64,000 nt of DNA from Psychrosphaera ytuae (GTDB lineage Bacteria > Pseudomonadota > Gammaproteobacteria > Enterobacterales > Alteromonadaceae). This document shows positions 8,527 through 16,074 of this stretch, in pieces. The notes under the pieces were generated by a model, which was not told where the DNA came from, made no database searches, and worked only from the letters and a program-made list of their open reading frames with translations. Position numbers and translations under genes: made by a program. Every line of letters begins with the position of its first letter. Position 1 is the first letter of the stretch. Where the stretch lies: NCBI RefSeq assembly GCF_017638545.1, contig NZ_CP072110.1, positions 1,550,001-1,614,000 of the forward strand, in the 5' to 3' direction.

Positions 8527-9468
8527 TTATTGGCCGTTAACGAACTCTTCACCTAAAGTGATGTCGCCACGAAGGCCGTCAAGCATCTCTGCTTTACACT
8601 TAGCTTCGTAGTCGCTTAGTTCGCCGTAATCAAAGATTTCTTTAACACCGTCTTTACCTAAAAGAACTGGTTGTGCAAAGAAACGAGCGTCAGAACCGTC
8701 ACCTTCAACGTATGTGAATTCGAATACATCTTCTTCACCGTTTAATGCGTCAACTAGGCTCAAGCAGAAACGCGCAGCCGCTAGACCCATTGAAAGTGTT
8801 GCAGAACCGCCACCAGCTTTTGCTTCAACAACTTCAGTACCCGCGTTTTGGATACGGTGAGTTAGTTTTTCGATTTCTTCTTGAGTGAACTCAACACCTT
8901 CAACTTGAGAAAGAAGAGGAAGAATAGTTGTGCCACTGTGACCACCGATAACTGGAACAACGATGTCTTCACAGTTAAGGCCTTTTGCTTCAGCAACAAA
9001 CGTTTCGGCGCGGATTACGTCTAGAGTCGTAACACCGAATAATTTAGCTGGGTTGTACTTGCCTTTTGCTTTTAGCGTTTCAGCAGCAATTGCAACTGTA
9101 GTGTTAACAGGGTTAGTGATGATGCTAATGCATGCTTCTGGACAGAAGTCCGCACAGCCTTCAACCAAAGTCTTAACGATACCTGCGTTGATGTTGAATA
9201 GATCCGAACGATCCATACCTGGCTTACGAGGTACACCCGCTGGGATTAATACAATGTCAGCACCCGTTAATGCTTTTTCTAGGTCGTCCTTACCAAAACC
9301 TTCTACTTTTACTTGAGTAGGGATGTGGCTTAGATCAACAGCAACACCTGGAACGACTGGAGCTACGTCATATAGCGATAATTCAGAACCCGCAGGTAAC
9401 TGAGTTTTTAGTAATAAAGATAAAGCCTGACCGATACCACCAGCGGCACCTAACACTGCTACTTTCAT
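8527..9468 (-). CDS. mdh: Malate dehydrogenase
   Basis: Mdh interconverts malate and oxaloacetate with NAD in the TCA cycle. The 313-residue protein starts MKVAVLGAAGGIGQALS (Rossmann glycine motif) and carries ARG-binding-loop-like PRKPGMDRSDLF, NPVNTTV, and the catalytic His in IGGHSGTTILPL. It is very close to E. coli Mdh along its length. The ATG at 9468 has GGAGA upstream; an in-frame extension to 9516 lacks family support. It is divergent from argR, a gene order common in gammaproteobacteria. Confidence 0.97.
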   Translation of the reverse strand: MKVAVLGAAGGIGQALSLLLKTQLPAGSELSLYDVAPVVPGVAVDLSHIPTQVKVEGFGKDDLEKALTGADIVLIPAGVPRKPGMDRSDLFNINAGIVKTLVEGCADFCPEACISIITNPVNTTVAIAAETLKAKGKYNPAKLFGVTTLDVIRAETFVAEAKGLNCEDIVVPVIGGHSGTTILPLLSQVEGVEFTQEEIEKLTHRIQNAGTEVVEAKAGGGSATLSMGLAAARFCLSLVDALNGEEDVFEFTYVEGDGSDARFFAQPVLLGKDGVKEIFDYGELSDYEAKCKAEMLDGLRGDITLGEEFVNGQ

Positions 9469-9613
9469 ATTAATCTCCAATTTAAAGAATGATTCAGAAG
9501 TGAAATTTGCCGGCAACCATACTCAATTATCCAGCTAAACTCAATTCGCAATTAGTATTATATGGCGAAATGCTTTAAAATTCCGCCTAAAAGACTGGCA
9601 AGGAAAAAATACA

Positions 9614-10078
9614 ATGAGTCAAAACAAACAAGACGCCCTGATCAAAGCATTTAAAGACATTTTGAACGAAGAACGCTTCGGTTCACAAAGTGACATCGTA
9701 GATGCGTTGAAAGCCCTTGGTTTTGATAACGTCAGTCAGTCAAAAGTTTCTAGAATGTTAACCCGTTTCGGTGCGGTACGAACTCGCAACGCCAAACAAG
9801 AAATGGTTTACTGTTTGCCTGCTGAATTAGGCATGCCAACGGCAAAGAGTCCATTACGACAATTGGTGTTGGACGTTAATCACAACGAAGCTATGGTCAT
9901 CATCAAAACTAGCCCAGGTGCGGCTCAATTAATTGCTCGTTTGTTAGATTCAGTTGGTAAGGCTGAAGGCGTGCTAGGTACCATCGCCGGTGATGACACG
10001 ATTTTTATCGCACCTTTAAAAGTTAGCGAAATCGAGCACACATTAGAAAATGTAAAAGCCCTATTCGAAACAGTTTAA
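9614..10078 (+). CDS. argR: Arginine repressor
   Basis: ArgR is a hexameric arginine-sensing DNA-binding protein that represses arginine synthesis and, in several gammaproteobacteria, activates arginine catabolism. The 154-residue protein has an N-terminal winged helix (about 1-75, including SQSKVSRMLTRFGAVRTRN) and a C-terminal arginine-binding and oligomerisation domain with GAAQLIARLLD and GTIAGDDTIFI. An AAGGA Shine-Dalgarno precedes the ATG. I see no clean ARG box upstream of the gene itself, whereas a strong tandem site precedes argD at 32129. Confidence 0.96.
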   Translation: MSQNKQDALIKAFKDILNEERFGSQSDIVDALKALGFDNVSQSKVSRMLTRFGAVRTRNAKQEMVYCLPAELGMPTAKSPLRQLVLDVNHNEAMVIIKTSPGAAQLIARLLDSVGKAEGVLGTIAGDDTIFIAPLKVSEIEHTLENVKALFETV

Positions 10079-10111
10079 TAGATAACTAATAAAATCTAAT
10101 TTAAAAGAAAT

Positions 10112-10150
10112 AAAAAGGTCTCAATTTACATTGAGACCTTTTTGTTTTTT
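10112..10150. terminator. Strong terminator between argR and ybbJ
   Basis: A 13-bp perfect stem pairs 10112-10124 (core GGTCTCAA) with 10131-10143 (core TTGAGACC) around a 6-nt loop, followed by a T-rich run on the plus strand. The A-rich 5' side also gives T residues on the minus strand. Confidence 0.9.
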
Positions 10151-10182
10151 TGAAGCCATTTGATAGTTATGACCTTTTGTCA

Positions 10183-10638
10183 TTACTCAGTAACAGGAGC
10201 CACTTTCATTGTTCCGACTTGTACTTCTATCACTTCGACTTTAGCACCCGCCGTTAAATCAGAATCCGCTTCGATTTTCCAATTTACTCCTGAGTACAAA
10301 TACATACCAGGGTGTACTGAGGTAACATCGGTTTCTAAAACAAACTGGTGACCTATCAAATCTGATTTCACCGTTTGTGGTTTGCTGTCTTGTTGCAGAC
10401 GACTTAATGGCTTCCATAACAGCGCAGTATACAATGCAGAAAGAACCGCAATTGAGATTAAAATATTAGCCCAAGTATCAGTAAAGATACCGAAGTTTAA
10501 TAACAAACCCGTTGTTAACACCGCCAAGCCAATTAAGGTTAAAAAGAACGTCGCAAATCCAAGGATAACGATATCGACAACGGCCATAAGTATCCCTATC
10601 GCCATTAGGATTTGCGCAGTATCATCAAAAATCCACAT
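10183..10638 (-). CDS. ybbJ: NfeD-like membrane protein (YbbJ type)
   Basis: This 151-residue protein has three or four hydrophobic helices in its first 75 residues and a soluble C-terminal beta-rich domain (about 90-150, with LIGHQFVLETDV and GVNWKIEADSDL), the NfeD OB-fold arrangement. NfeD proteins are membrane partners of SPFH/stomatin proteins; their exact job is unsettled. It starts 9 nt after the qmcA stop with an excellent Shine-Dalgarno (TAGGAGGG), so the two are cotranscribed. The E. coli counterpart pair is ybbJ-qmcA. Confidence 0.88.
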   Translation of the reverse strand: MWIFDDTAQILMAIGILMAVVDIVILGFATFFLTLIGLAVLTTGLLLNFGIFTDTWANILISIAVLSALYTALLWKPLSRLQQDSKPQTVKSDLIGHQFVLETDVTSVHPGMYLYSGVNWKIEADSDLTAGAKVEVIEVQVGTMKVAPVTE

Positions 10639-10647
10639 ACCGCCCTC

Positions 10648-11583
10648 CTACTTCTTATTCAGAGTGTCAATAATGGTCATCGCTTGTGCGACTACACTAG
10701 ATGCATCCGTTGAACCATCTGGTAGAAGAACCACTGAAGATTCTTTCGCAATGGCTTGTTTAGCTTCAATCGCTTTAGTTGCAAGATCAAGTTGAATCGC
10801 TTTTTGACCTTGCTCAGTTTTAGCTACATTACCAACTAGCTCTAACGCTTCTGCCTGTGCAGCGGCGACTTGCATAATTGCTTGAGCTTCACCTTCAGCT
10901 TTTAAGATTTGTTCTGCTTTTTCAGCTTCCGCGGCCAAAACCTGTGCTTGTTTTTCACCTTCTGCAACATTGATTGCTGCTTGGCGGTCACCTTCTGATT
11001 CCAAAACTTGTGCACGCTTTTCACGCTCAGCTTTCATCTGGCGCTCCATCGCTTCCATAACAGAAGATGGTGGCACAATATCTTTGATTTCGTAACGCAA
11101 CACCTGAACACCCCATGGCGCAGAGGCTTCATTGATCGAAGAGACGATATTGGTATTCAAAGAATCACGTTCTTCGAACGTTTTGTCTAATTCCATCTTA
11201 CCGATTTCGCTTCGCATAGTAGTTTGAGCTAACTGAATAACAGCAAACACATAGTCGTCTACACCGTAAGAGGCTTTGTAAGGATCCAAAACGCGGAAAT
11301 ACAACACGCCATCGACAATTAACGAGATATTATCTCTAGTAATTGCAGATTGGCCTGGCACATCAATAGCTTGTTCTTTCAACGAGCGATCGTATGCAAC
11401 GACGTCGATAAATGGCACGATGAAGTTGAGACCGGCTTCAATCGTTTTATTAAATTTACCAAATCGTTCAATGACGTAAGCCCTGTTTTGCGGGACAAAC
11501 TTTATTGAAGACTTTAGTAACACGATAACCAAAACTAGAGCTGCAAATTCAAATGACAGCACCATGTTTAGTAGTTCACTCAT
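10648..11583 (-). CDS. qmcA: SPFH/stomatin-family membrane protein QmcA
   Basis: This 311-residue protein has an N-terminal membrane segment (about 8-24), an SPFH domain (about 26-190, with VPQNRAYVIERFGKF and ALKEQ-like LKEQAIDVPGQ), and a long Ala/Glu-rich coiled-coil region (about 190-270). It is the QmcA/HflK-type paralogue found with NfeD proteins. In E. coli QmcA lies in the inner membrane near the FtsH protease; the role here is inferred by family. AAGGA lies upstream of the ATG, and ybbJ follows 9 nt after the stop. Confidence 0.92.
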   Translation of the reverse strand: MSELLNMVLSFEFAALVLVIVLLKSSIKFVPQNRAYVIERFGKFNKTIEAGLNFIVPFIDVVAYDRSLKEQAIDVPGQSAITRDNISLIVDGVLYFRVLDPYKASYGVDDYVFAVIQLAQTTMRSEIGKMELDKTFEERDSLNTNIVSSINEASAPWGVQVLRYEIKDIVPPSSVMEAMERQMKAEREKRAQVLESEGDRQAAINVAEGEKQAQVLAAEAEKAEQILKAEGEAQAIMQVAAAQAEALELVGNVAKTEQGQKAIQLDLATKAIEAKQAIAKESSVVLLPDGSTDASSVVAQAMTIIDTLNKK

Positions 11584-11670
11584 GGTAGTTCCTTCTTTAT
11601 AGTTATATGGTCATTTTAAATGACCTGTTGTTTCCAGTGTGATGTTACAAATGTTGCTTATAAATCAGAG

Positions 11671-12594
11671 TTAATCGAGGTTTCCTTGATTCTCTAAGTA
11701 ATCTATCGACGGCGCAAAAAAAGCAGCTCCTGTTTCCGCTGTCGTGTAATTTAGTAAGTGGTCATAATTGCCCGCATCCGAACCAAACACCATGTTGGCC
11801 AAGATCTTTTCAAAACTGTCGGGCTCTTTGCAATAAGATAAAAACAATAAACCTTGCGTATTTAGATTTCCATAGGGCATACCCTGACGCAATAGCTCAA
11901 TAACTTCCCCTTCGCGATTAAAGCATCTGGCACGAAACGTATGTGCTGTTTCGGGTAAGTCTTCTGGGGCTAATTTTGCATTATCTTTTATGTAACGGCC
12001 AATGATTAGCTCTTGCTCTTCAGTTGGAGTGCGCTGCCAACGATTGAGATGATGTCGGTAACGTTGAACATGTAAATAACTGCCTCCGACAAAAGGTCCA
12101 GGTTCTGTTACCAGAGCGACTTCACGTCTTTTACGACCTTTGGCATTAGCAGTGCCTTTGACAAAGCCAGTCAAGTCACGGCCATCGAGGTATCTAAAAC
12201 AAGGAACCTGCTCAATCAACTCAACCATTTCACCAAACAGTTGGTGTAGTTTTTGACTGGCAATGTAATTGACATCTTGACGGTCAGATCGCAATTGAAA
12301 AAACAGATCGACCGGTACGGCTGGCATGTGTCTGTCTTCGTGACGCATAGCAGGGAACGGCTTTAGGCCGCTAGGCTTGTTGTTGGGATACAACTCAGAC
12401 CAAAAATTAGCGCCGATGGCAACAACGCCACTAAACATTGCTTCTGAAAACTGATCGCCAAGTTGCTCAAATAATTTCGGCAGTTGACTTAACGCTTCAC
12501 GAATCGCAGGCTCATATCCCTCATGGGCATTAAAAAACAAATGCAAGCCATGCAAATTTGCTTCACTGCATATTCCCCACTGCTCTCTCGCCAT
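11671..12594 (-). CDS. DyP-type peroxidase with altered distal motif
   Basis: This 307-residue protein resembles cytoplasmic DyP/YfeX haem peroxidases: LHLFFNA near the start, the proximal haem ligand candidate His218 in PETAHTFRAR, the distal Arg candidate Arg236 in LLRQGMPYG, and the C-terminal GLLFLSYCKEP. The family's distal motif GxxDG is GFVKG here, with Lys146 where the Asp that helps cleave peroxide is expected. The DNA reads GTC AAA GGC, a clean lysine codon with no sign of frameshift. There is no signal peptide. It may still bind haem but have changed or weak peroxidase activity (inference). No clear Shine-Dalgarno is seen. It is transcribed away from the 512-nt region that precedes the porin. 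Confidence 0.85.
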   Translation of the reverse strand: MAREQWGICSEANLHGLHLFFNAHEGYEPAIREALSQLPKLFEQLGDQFSEAMFSGVVAIGANFWSELYPNNKPSGLKPFPAMRHEDRHMPAVPVDLFFQLRSDRQDVNYIASQKLHQLFGEMVELIEQVPCFRYLDGRDLTGFVKGTANAKGRKRREVALVTEPGPFVGGSYLHVQRYRHHLNRWQRTPTEEQELIIGRYIKDNAKLAPEDLPETAHTFRARCFNREGEVIELLRQGMPYGNLNTQGLLFLSYCKEPDSFEKILANMVFGSDAGNYDHLLNYTTAETGAAFFAPSIDYLENQGNLD

Positions 12595-12720
12595 TTATAA
12601 AAACCCGCATTCCGTATTTGTTTTTATTTTAAATAGATTTAGCCAAAAGTGAACAAAAAACAAAGCTCGAATTTATTGTGTGCTTAGAGGTTATAAATCG
12701 AAGAGCTGATATCTGTAAAA

Positions 12721-12755
12721 TTACAAACTTTGCGCTAGGGCAATAAAATTACAAA
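12721..12755 (+). promoter_or_regulatory. Possible promoter and direct repeats before the structured RNA region
   Basis: TTACAA (12721-12726) and TAAAAT (12744-12749) are 17 nt apart and would place a start near 12756. The -10 matches the sigma-70 consensus at 5 of 6 positions, the -35 only at 3. An 11-bp direct repeat AAAATTACAAA (12717-12727 and 12745-12755) overlaps both elements and could be an operator. Confidence 0.35.
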
Positions 12756-12877
12756 AAAGTGCTCTCAAAGCCCCTAATTTATTGGCTTTGTGGAATCTTA
12801 AGCTATATTTACGGACAGCTTAACTGTGGATGACAATAGTCAGTCACTTTAAAAGCATCAGGGATCAGCACTTTTTT
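12753..12877 (+). ncRNA. Candidate structured small RNA with four GGA motifs
   Basis: AAAAAAGTGCT (12753-12763) is perfectly complementary to AGCACTTTTTT (12867-12877). Between them lie three hairpins: CAAAGCC/GGCTTTG (12766-12772 with 12784-12790), TTAAGCT/AGCTTAA (12798-12804 with 12817-12823), and a stem with core TGAC/GTCA closed by GTG/CAC (12826-12834 with 12839-12847). GGA occurs at 12792, 12813, 12828 and 12862; the second is in a hairpin loop and the last is in CAGGGA. That is reminiscent of CsrA/RsmA-binding RNAs, but this is inference. The closing stem ends in six T like an intrinsic terminator. A possible promoter lies just upstream. It could instead be a folded leader or chance. 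Confidence 0.35.
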
Positions 12878-12982
12878 CTGCAGTAAATTTTTCGATAAAC
12901 GATGCATTAATTAGTATTAAGGACTTAATTGTCACTTTTTTAATGAAATAAAAGTGTAATAATTACGACAACTTAAATACAA

Positions 12983-13000
12983 ATGTCACAAATATTTCAC
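12983..13000 (+). promoter_or_regulatory. Possible Pho box upstream of the porin
   Basis: ATGTCAC (12983-12989) and ATTTCAC (12994-13000) are 11 bp apart with the AAAT spacer, similar to the PhoB-binding repeat CTGTCAT. Unlike the three better sites in this window, no good -10 lies 10 nt downstream, so the call is weak. The rest of the gap 12595-13106 holds the candidate RNA and AT-rich DNA in which I see no gene. Confidence 0.4.
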
Positions 13001-13106
13001 AATGAAATATTTTTGTAACATTTATGTAGTCTAATAACGCCACTTCAATTTGGTTTAAGCCAAATTGGCATTATTAGTATTACAATTTCCTTATACAGGT
13101 ACTCTT

Positions 13107-14009
13107 ATGAAAATGTTAAAAACTCTTGTAGCGGCTTCTGTTCTTTCAGCAATGGCAGCGCCAGTCATGGCTGACACTACTGTTTACGGTAAAGTTAACG
13201 TAACTGTACAAAGCTCTGACGATGGCTCTGAGTCAATCACAGAACTAAAAAGCAACAACTCTCGTCTAGGTGTAAAAGGCTCACAAAAGTTAGATGGCGG
13301 TTTGGAAGTTGTATACAAATACGAACTACAAGTTGATGTATCTGATGAGTCTGGTGAGAAAAACTTAAAATCTCGTAACCAGTACGTTGGTTTAAAAGGT
13401 GCATTTGGTGAGGTTCTTATCGGTCGCAACGACACTATGTTTAAGCAATCACAGGGCAAATTTGACTTGTTCTCTGATTTAGAGGGCGATATCAAAGTGT
13501 TGTGGAAAGGTGAAAACCGAATGAGCGACAGCATTTCTTATAAAACGCCAAGCATCAACGGTTTCCAAGGTGGCATCAGTTACATCCTTGACGAAGACGC
13601 TGATGATGCAGCAACTTCACTTTCTTTAACATACGGTGACGGTGCACTTAAAAAAGGTAAGTACTACGCAGCTATCGCTATCGACAGCGAAGTTAAAGGT
13701 TACGATGCAACTCGTTTAACGCTAGGTACTAAAGTATCTGACGTAAAACTGGGCTTTATGTTCCAAACTCAAGAAAACGTTGAGTCAGGTGAAGAGAAAG
13801 ACGGTTTCTTAGTTAGTGCACAATACAAGTTAGGTAAGTACGACCTCAAAGGCCAATACCAGTCTCTAGAAGATGACAATGGCTTTACAATTGGCGCTGA
13901 CCGCAAGCTAGGTAAAAATACCAAAGTATTCGGTTTCTATACGACATACAACATGGATATGTCTGAAGACGAAAACTATTTAGCACTTGGTTTAGAACAC
14001 AAGTTCTAA
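13107..14009 (+). CDS. Outer-membrane porin
   Basis: This 300-residue protein begins with a signal peptide (MKMLKTLVAASVLSAMAAPVMA, cleaved before DTTVYGKV) and continues as a typical Gram-negative 16-stranded porin: alternating hydrophobic residues, LGVKGSQKLDGGLEVVYKYE, NQYVGLKGAFGEVLIGRND in the constriction region, and a C-terminal LALGLEHKF ending in Phe, the BAM signal. The ATG at 13107 is chosen because it gives the signal peptide; AGGT lies upstream. The gene is followed by a terminator and then pstS, and a possible Pho box precedes it, so a phosphate-starvation porin is plausible but not shown. Confidence 0.9.
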   Translation: MKMLKTLVAASVLSAMAAPVMADTTVYGKVNVTVQSSDDGSESITELKSNNSRLGVKGSQKLDGGLEVVYKYELQVDVSDESGEKNLKSRNQYVGLKGAFGEVLIGRNDTMFKQSQGKFDLFSDLEGDIKVLWKGENRMSDSISYKTPSINGFQGGISYILDEDADDAATSLSLTYGDGALKKGKYYAAIAIDSEVKGYDATRLTLGTKVSDVKLGFMFQTQENVESGEEKDGFLVSAQYKLGKYDLKGQYQSLEDDNGFTIGADRKLGKNTKVFGFYTTYNMDMSEDENYLALGLEHKF

Positions 14010-14037
14010 TTCGATCCTTAGCTTAAAAAGACACTCT

Positions 14038-14066
14038 AAAAAGCCGCTTAAATGCGGCTTTTTTCG
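14038..14066 (+). terminator. Terminator after the porin
   Basis: AAAAGCCGC (14039-14047) pairs with GCGGCTTTT (14054-14062) around TTAAAT, followed by further T. Confidence 0.88.
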
Positions 14067-14100
14067 TTTTAAAACACCTAGTTGTAACATTAAAAATAAA

Positions 14101-14131
14101 TAGGATCATACGGTTAACAATAATGATCCTA
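14101..14131. repeat. Perfect 9-bp inverted repeat upstream of pstS
   Basis: TAGGATCAT (14101-14109) and ATGATCCTA (14123-14131) flank a 13-nt centre that contains GTTAAC. It lies 22 nt before the pstS Pho box. It could be an operator or part of a terminator on the minus strand, where the stem is followed by a T-rich run. Confidence 0.5.
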
Positions 14132-14153
14132 AAAAAAGGATAAAACAGTTTTT

Positions 14154-14187
14154 GTGTAATAAACTTGTCATATTCATCGCCTAGTAT
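14154..14187 (+). promoter_or_regulatory. Pho box and -10 element of pstS
   Basis: GTGTAAT-AAAC-TTGTCAT (14154-14171) fits the PhoB repeat (CTGTCAT, 4-nt spacer, repeat). Ten nt later TAGTAT (14182-14187) serves as the -10. The same spacing is found before pstC and the DUF47-pit pair. Confidence 0.75.
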
Positions 14188-14265
14188 GACCACAGTTAAA
14201 ACGAATTAAGTTTCAGTTCAGTCCCAACCACTGAACAAAAAGTCTTAAACTATTGGAGCAATAAA

Positions 14266-15234
14266 ATGAAACTAAAAGCACTAGTTGGCGCGTTAGGCCT
14301 AACCTTAGCATCACTTGTAAGCACTTCTGCCGTTGCAGTAGACAAGGATATCCCAACGTATGAAAAAACCAGTGGTATCTCAGGTAACCTTTCTTCAGTT
14401 GGTTCTGACACACTAGCTAACATGATGACGTTTTGGGCGGAAGAGTTTAAACGTTTTTACCCTAACGTTAACATCCAAATTCAAGCTGCGGGTTCTTCTA
14501 CTGCTCCTCCAGCATTAACAGAAGGTACTTCTCAATTTGGTCCAATGAGCCGTACGATGAAGTCAAAAGAAATCGAATCTTTCGAAAAGCGCTACGGTTA
14601 TAAGCCAACTGCTATTCCTGTTGCAATCGATGCACTAGCGGTATTCGTTCATAAAGACAACCCAATCAAAGGTCTTAAAATCTCTGAAGTTGATGCAATT
14701 TTCTCGTCAACTCGTAAGTGTGGTGGTGACAAAGATGTAGACCGTTGGGGTGACTTAGGTCTAACTGGTGAGTGGGCAGCAAAAGACGTTCAGTTATTTG
14801 GTCGTAACTCGGTATCTGGTACATACGGCTACTTCAAGAAGAAAGGCCTTTGTAAGGGTGACTTCAAAAACAACGTAAATGAACAGCCTGGTTCTGCTTC
14901 TGTTGTTCAGTCAGTATCTTCATCGCTTAACGGTATTGGCTACTCTGGTATCGGCTACAAGACTTCTGGCGTTCGTACAGTTCCTCTTGCGAAGCGCGGT
15001 GAAAACTACATCGACGCGACTACAGAAAATGCAGTATCTGGCGAATACCCACTATCTCGTTTCTTGTACGTTTACGTAAACAAGCACCCGAACAAGCCTC
15101 TTTCGCCAATGGAAGCTGAGTTTGTAAAAATGGTATTGTCACAATCTGGTCAAAAGATCGTTGAAAAAGACGGTTATATCCCTCTACCAGCTGCTGTTGT
15201 TCAAAAGCAACTTGCAAAACTTGGCCTTAAATAA
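14266..15234 (+). CDS. pstS: Phosphate ABC transporter substrate-binding protein
   Basis: PstS captures phosphate in the periplasm and hands it to PstC-PstA. The 322-residue protein has a signal peptide (MKLKALVGALGLTLASLVSTSAVA) and phosphate-binding motifs: SVGSDTLANMM, AAGSSTAPPAL, GPMSR, and GRNSVSGTYGYF. It belongs to the PstS type common in marine gammaproteobacteria rather than the shorter E. coli-like type. GGAGCAAT precedes the ATG. It has its own Pho-box promoter and its own terminator, and is separated from pstC by the oppositely oriented gcvR-like gene, which allows PstS to be made in excess over the membrane complex. Confidence 0.96.
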   Translation: MKLKALVGALGLTLASLVSTSAVAVDKDIPTYEKTSGISGNLSSVGSDTLANMMTFWAEEFKRFYPNVNIQIQAAGSSTAPPALTEGTSQFGPMSRTMKSKEIESFEKRYGYKPTAIPVAIDALAVFVHKDNPIKGLKISEVDAIFSSTRKCGGDKDVDRWGDLGLTGEWAAKDVQLFGRNSVSGTYGYFKKKGLCKGDFKNNVNEQPGSASVVQSVSSSLNGIGYSGIGYKTSGVRTVPLAKRGENYIDATTENAVSGEYPLSRFLYVYVNKHPNKPLSPMEAEFVKMVLSQSGQKIVEKDGYIPLPAAVVQKQLAKLGLK

Positions 15235-15255
15235 TTAAGCCAAGTCCTAACACGC

Positions 15256-15284
15256 AAAAGCCGAGCTAATGCTCGGCTTTTTTG
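15256..15284. terminator. Terminator between pstS and gcvR
   Basis: AGCCGAGC (15259-15266) pairs with GCTCGGCT (15271-15278) around TAAT, with A residues before and T residues after, so it can serve both convergent genes. Confidence 0.88.
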
Positions 15285-15323
15285 TTGTTAAGTCAGGAAT
15301 AAACAAGTGGCGGAATAACTCGT

Positions 15324-15836
15324 TTACACAGCCTCTTCTAACTCTATATCAACAATAATATCAGAAGCGATCTGCTCTAAAGCATTTACGATCACGTCTG
15401 GATCCATTCCTTCTGGTAACGTTACTTTAGCAACAGCGTGAAACAACTCACCTCCCCAGTTTGGAGCCGACTGATGCGACGAAACAAAGCTAACAATGTT
15501 AGCGCCTTTATGGTTGATCACTGTAGATAACTCTTGGACGATCCCTTTGCGATCGTTTCCTGTAATCACTAACTCTAAGTCTTGCGCAGGTTTAGTTTCG
15601 AGTGCCTCGCATAAATGGGTAGTGATCTGCATCCCAGGGAGGTCACTTAGTTCTTTTTGCAATTCGGCCAATTGGGTTTCGGGCACCATCACCTCAATAA
15701 CACCCGCAAAATAGCCGCTTAAAATACTTAAATTACTCGCCAGCCAATTTGCTTCATGAGCAAAAACAACATTTGATATTTTTTCTACCAAACCCGTTTT
15801 GTCTTCAGCAATGACTGTTAACACCAAATGCTTCAT
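15324..15836 (-). CDS. gcvR: GcvR-like double ACT-domain regulator
   Basis: This 170-residue protein consists of two ACT domains (about 3-75 and 88-165), each opening with a beta strand and a helix that carries a ligand-sensing loop: VIAEDKTGLVEKIS and ITGNDRKGIVQELS. This is the architecture of GcvR, which in E. coli binds GcvA and represses the glycine-cleavage operon when glycine is scarce. There is no DNA-binding domain, as expected. No gcvA or gcv genes are nearby. Its position inside the pst block on the opposite strand appears incidental. Other small ACT-domain regulators would look alike, so the symbol is likely but not certain. Confidence 0.82.
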   Translation of the reverse strand: MKHLVLTVIAEDKTGLVEKISNVVFAHEANWLASNLSILSGYFAGVIEVMVPETQLAELQKELSDLPGMQITTHLCEALETKPAQDLELVITGNDRKGIVQELSTVINHKGANIVSFVSSHQSAPNWGGELFHAVAKVTLPEGMDPDVIVNALEQIASDIIVDIELEEAV

Positions 15837-16007
15837 TAATGACTGTACCTTTTTTTATTCTTATTTGTAGTTTGAGTATTAACAAAAAATATAAATTAAT
15901 CCAGTGACACACTGGTTAAAATTGTGCCTATTTAACGGCAAAACCCAGAAAAACTCCTATACTGGCTATCAACTTTTTGCGCTTGTTAGTGGGCCGTCCA
16001 ATAAGGC

Positions 16008-16041
16008 TTGTCACATTATTGTAACAATAATGACATATACT
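16008..16041 (+). promoter_or_regulatory. Pho box and -10 element of pstC
   Basis: TTGTCAC-ATTA-TTGTAAC (16008-16025) fits a Pho box. Exactly 10 nt later TATACT (16036-16041) matches the -10 consensus at 5 of 6 positions. It drives pstC-pstA-pstB-phoU. Confidence 0.8.
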
Positions 16042-16074
16042 TCGCGCCATCTAAATTAGGGTAGGTATTTTAGT

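Noticed and set aside
9469..9516. Extended start for malate dehydrogenase
   Set aside because: Family start is MKVAVLGAAGG with GGAGA in front; the extension has no family support.
9469..9613. ARG box in front of argR for autoregulation
   Set aside because: ATTCA and TGAAA occur (9493-9506 area) but with the wrong spacing and orientation for an ArgR site.
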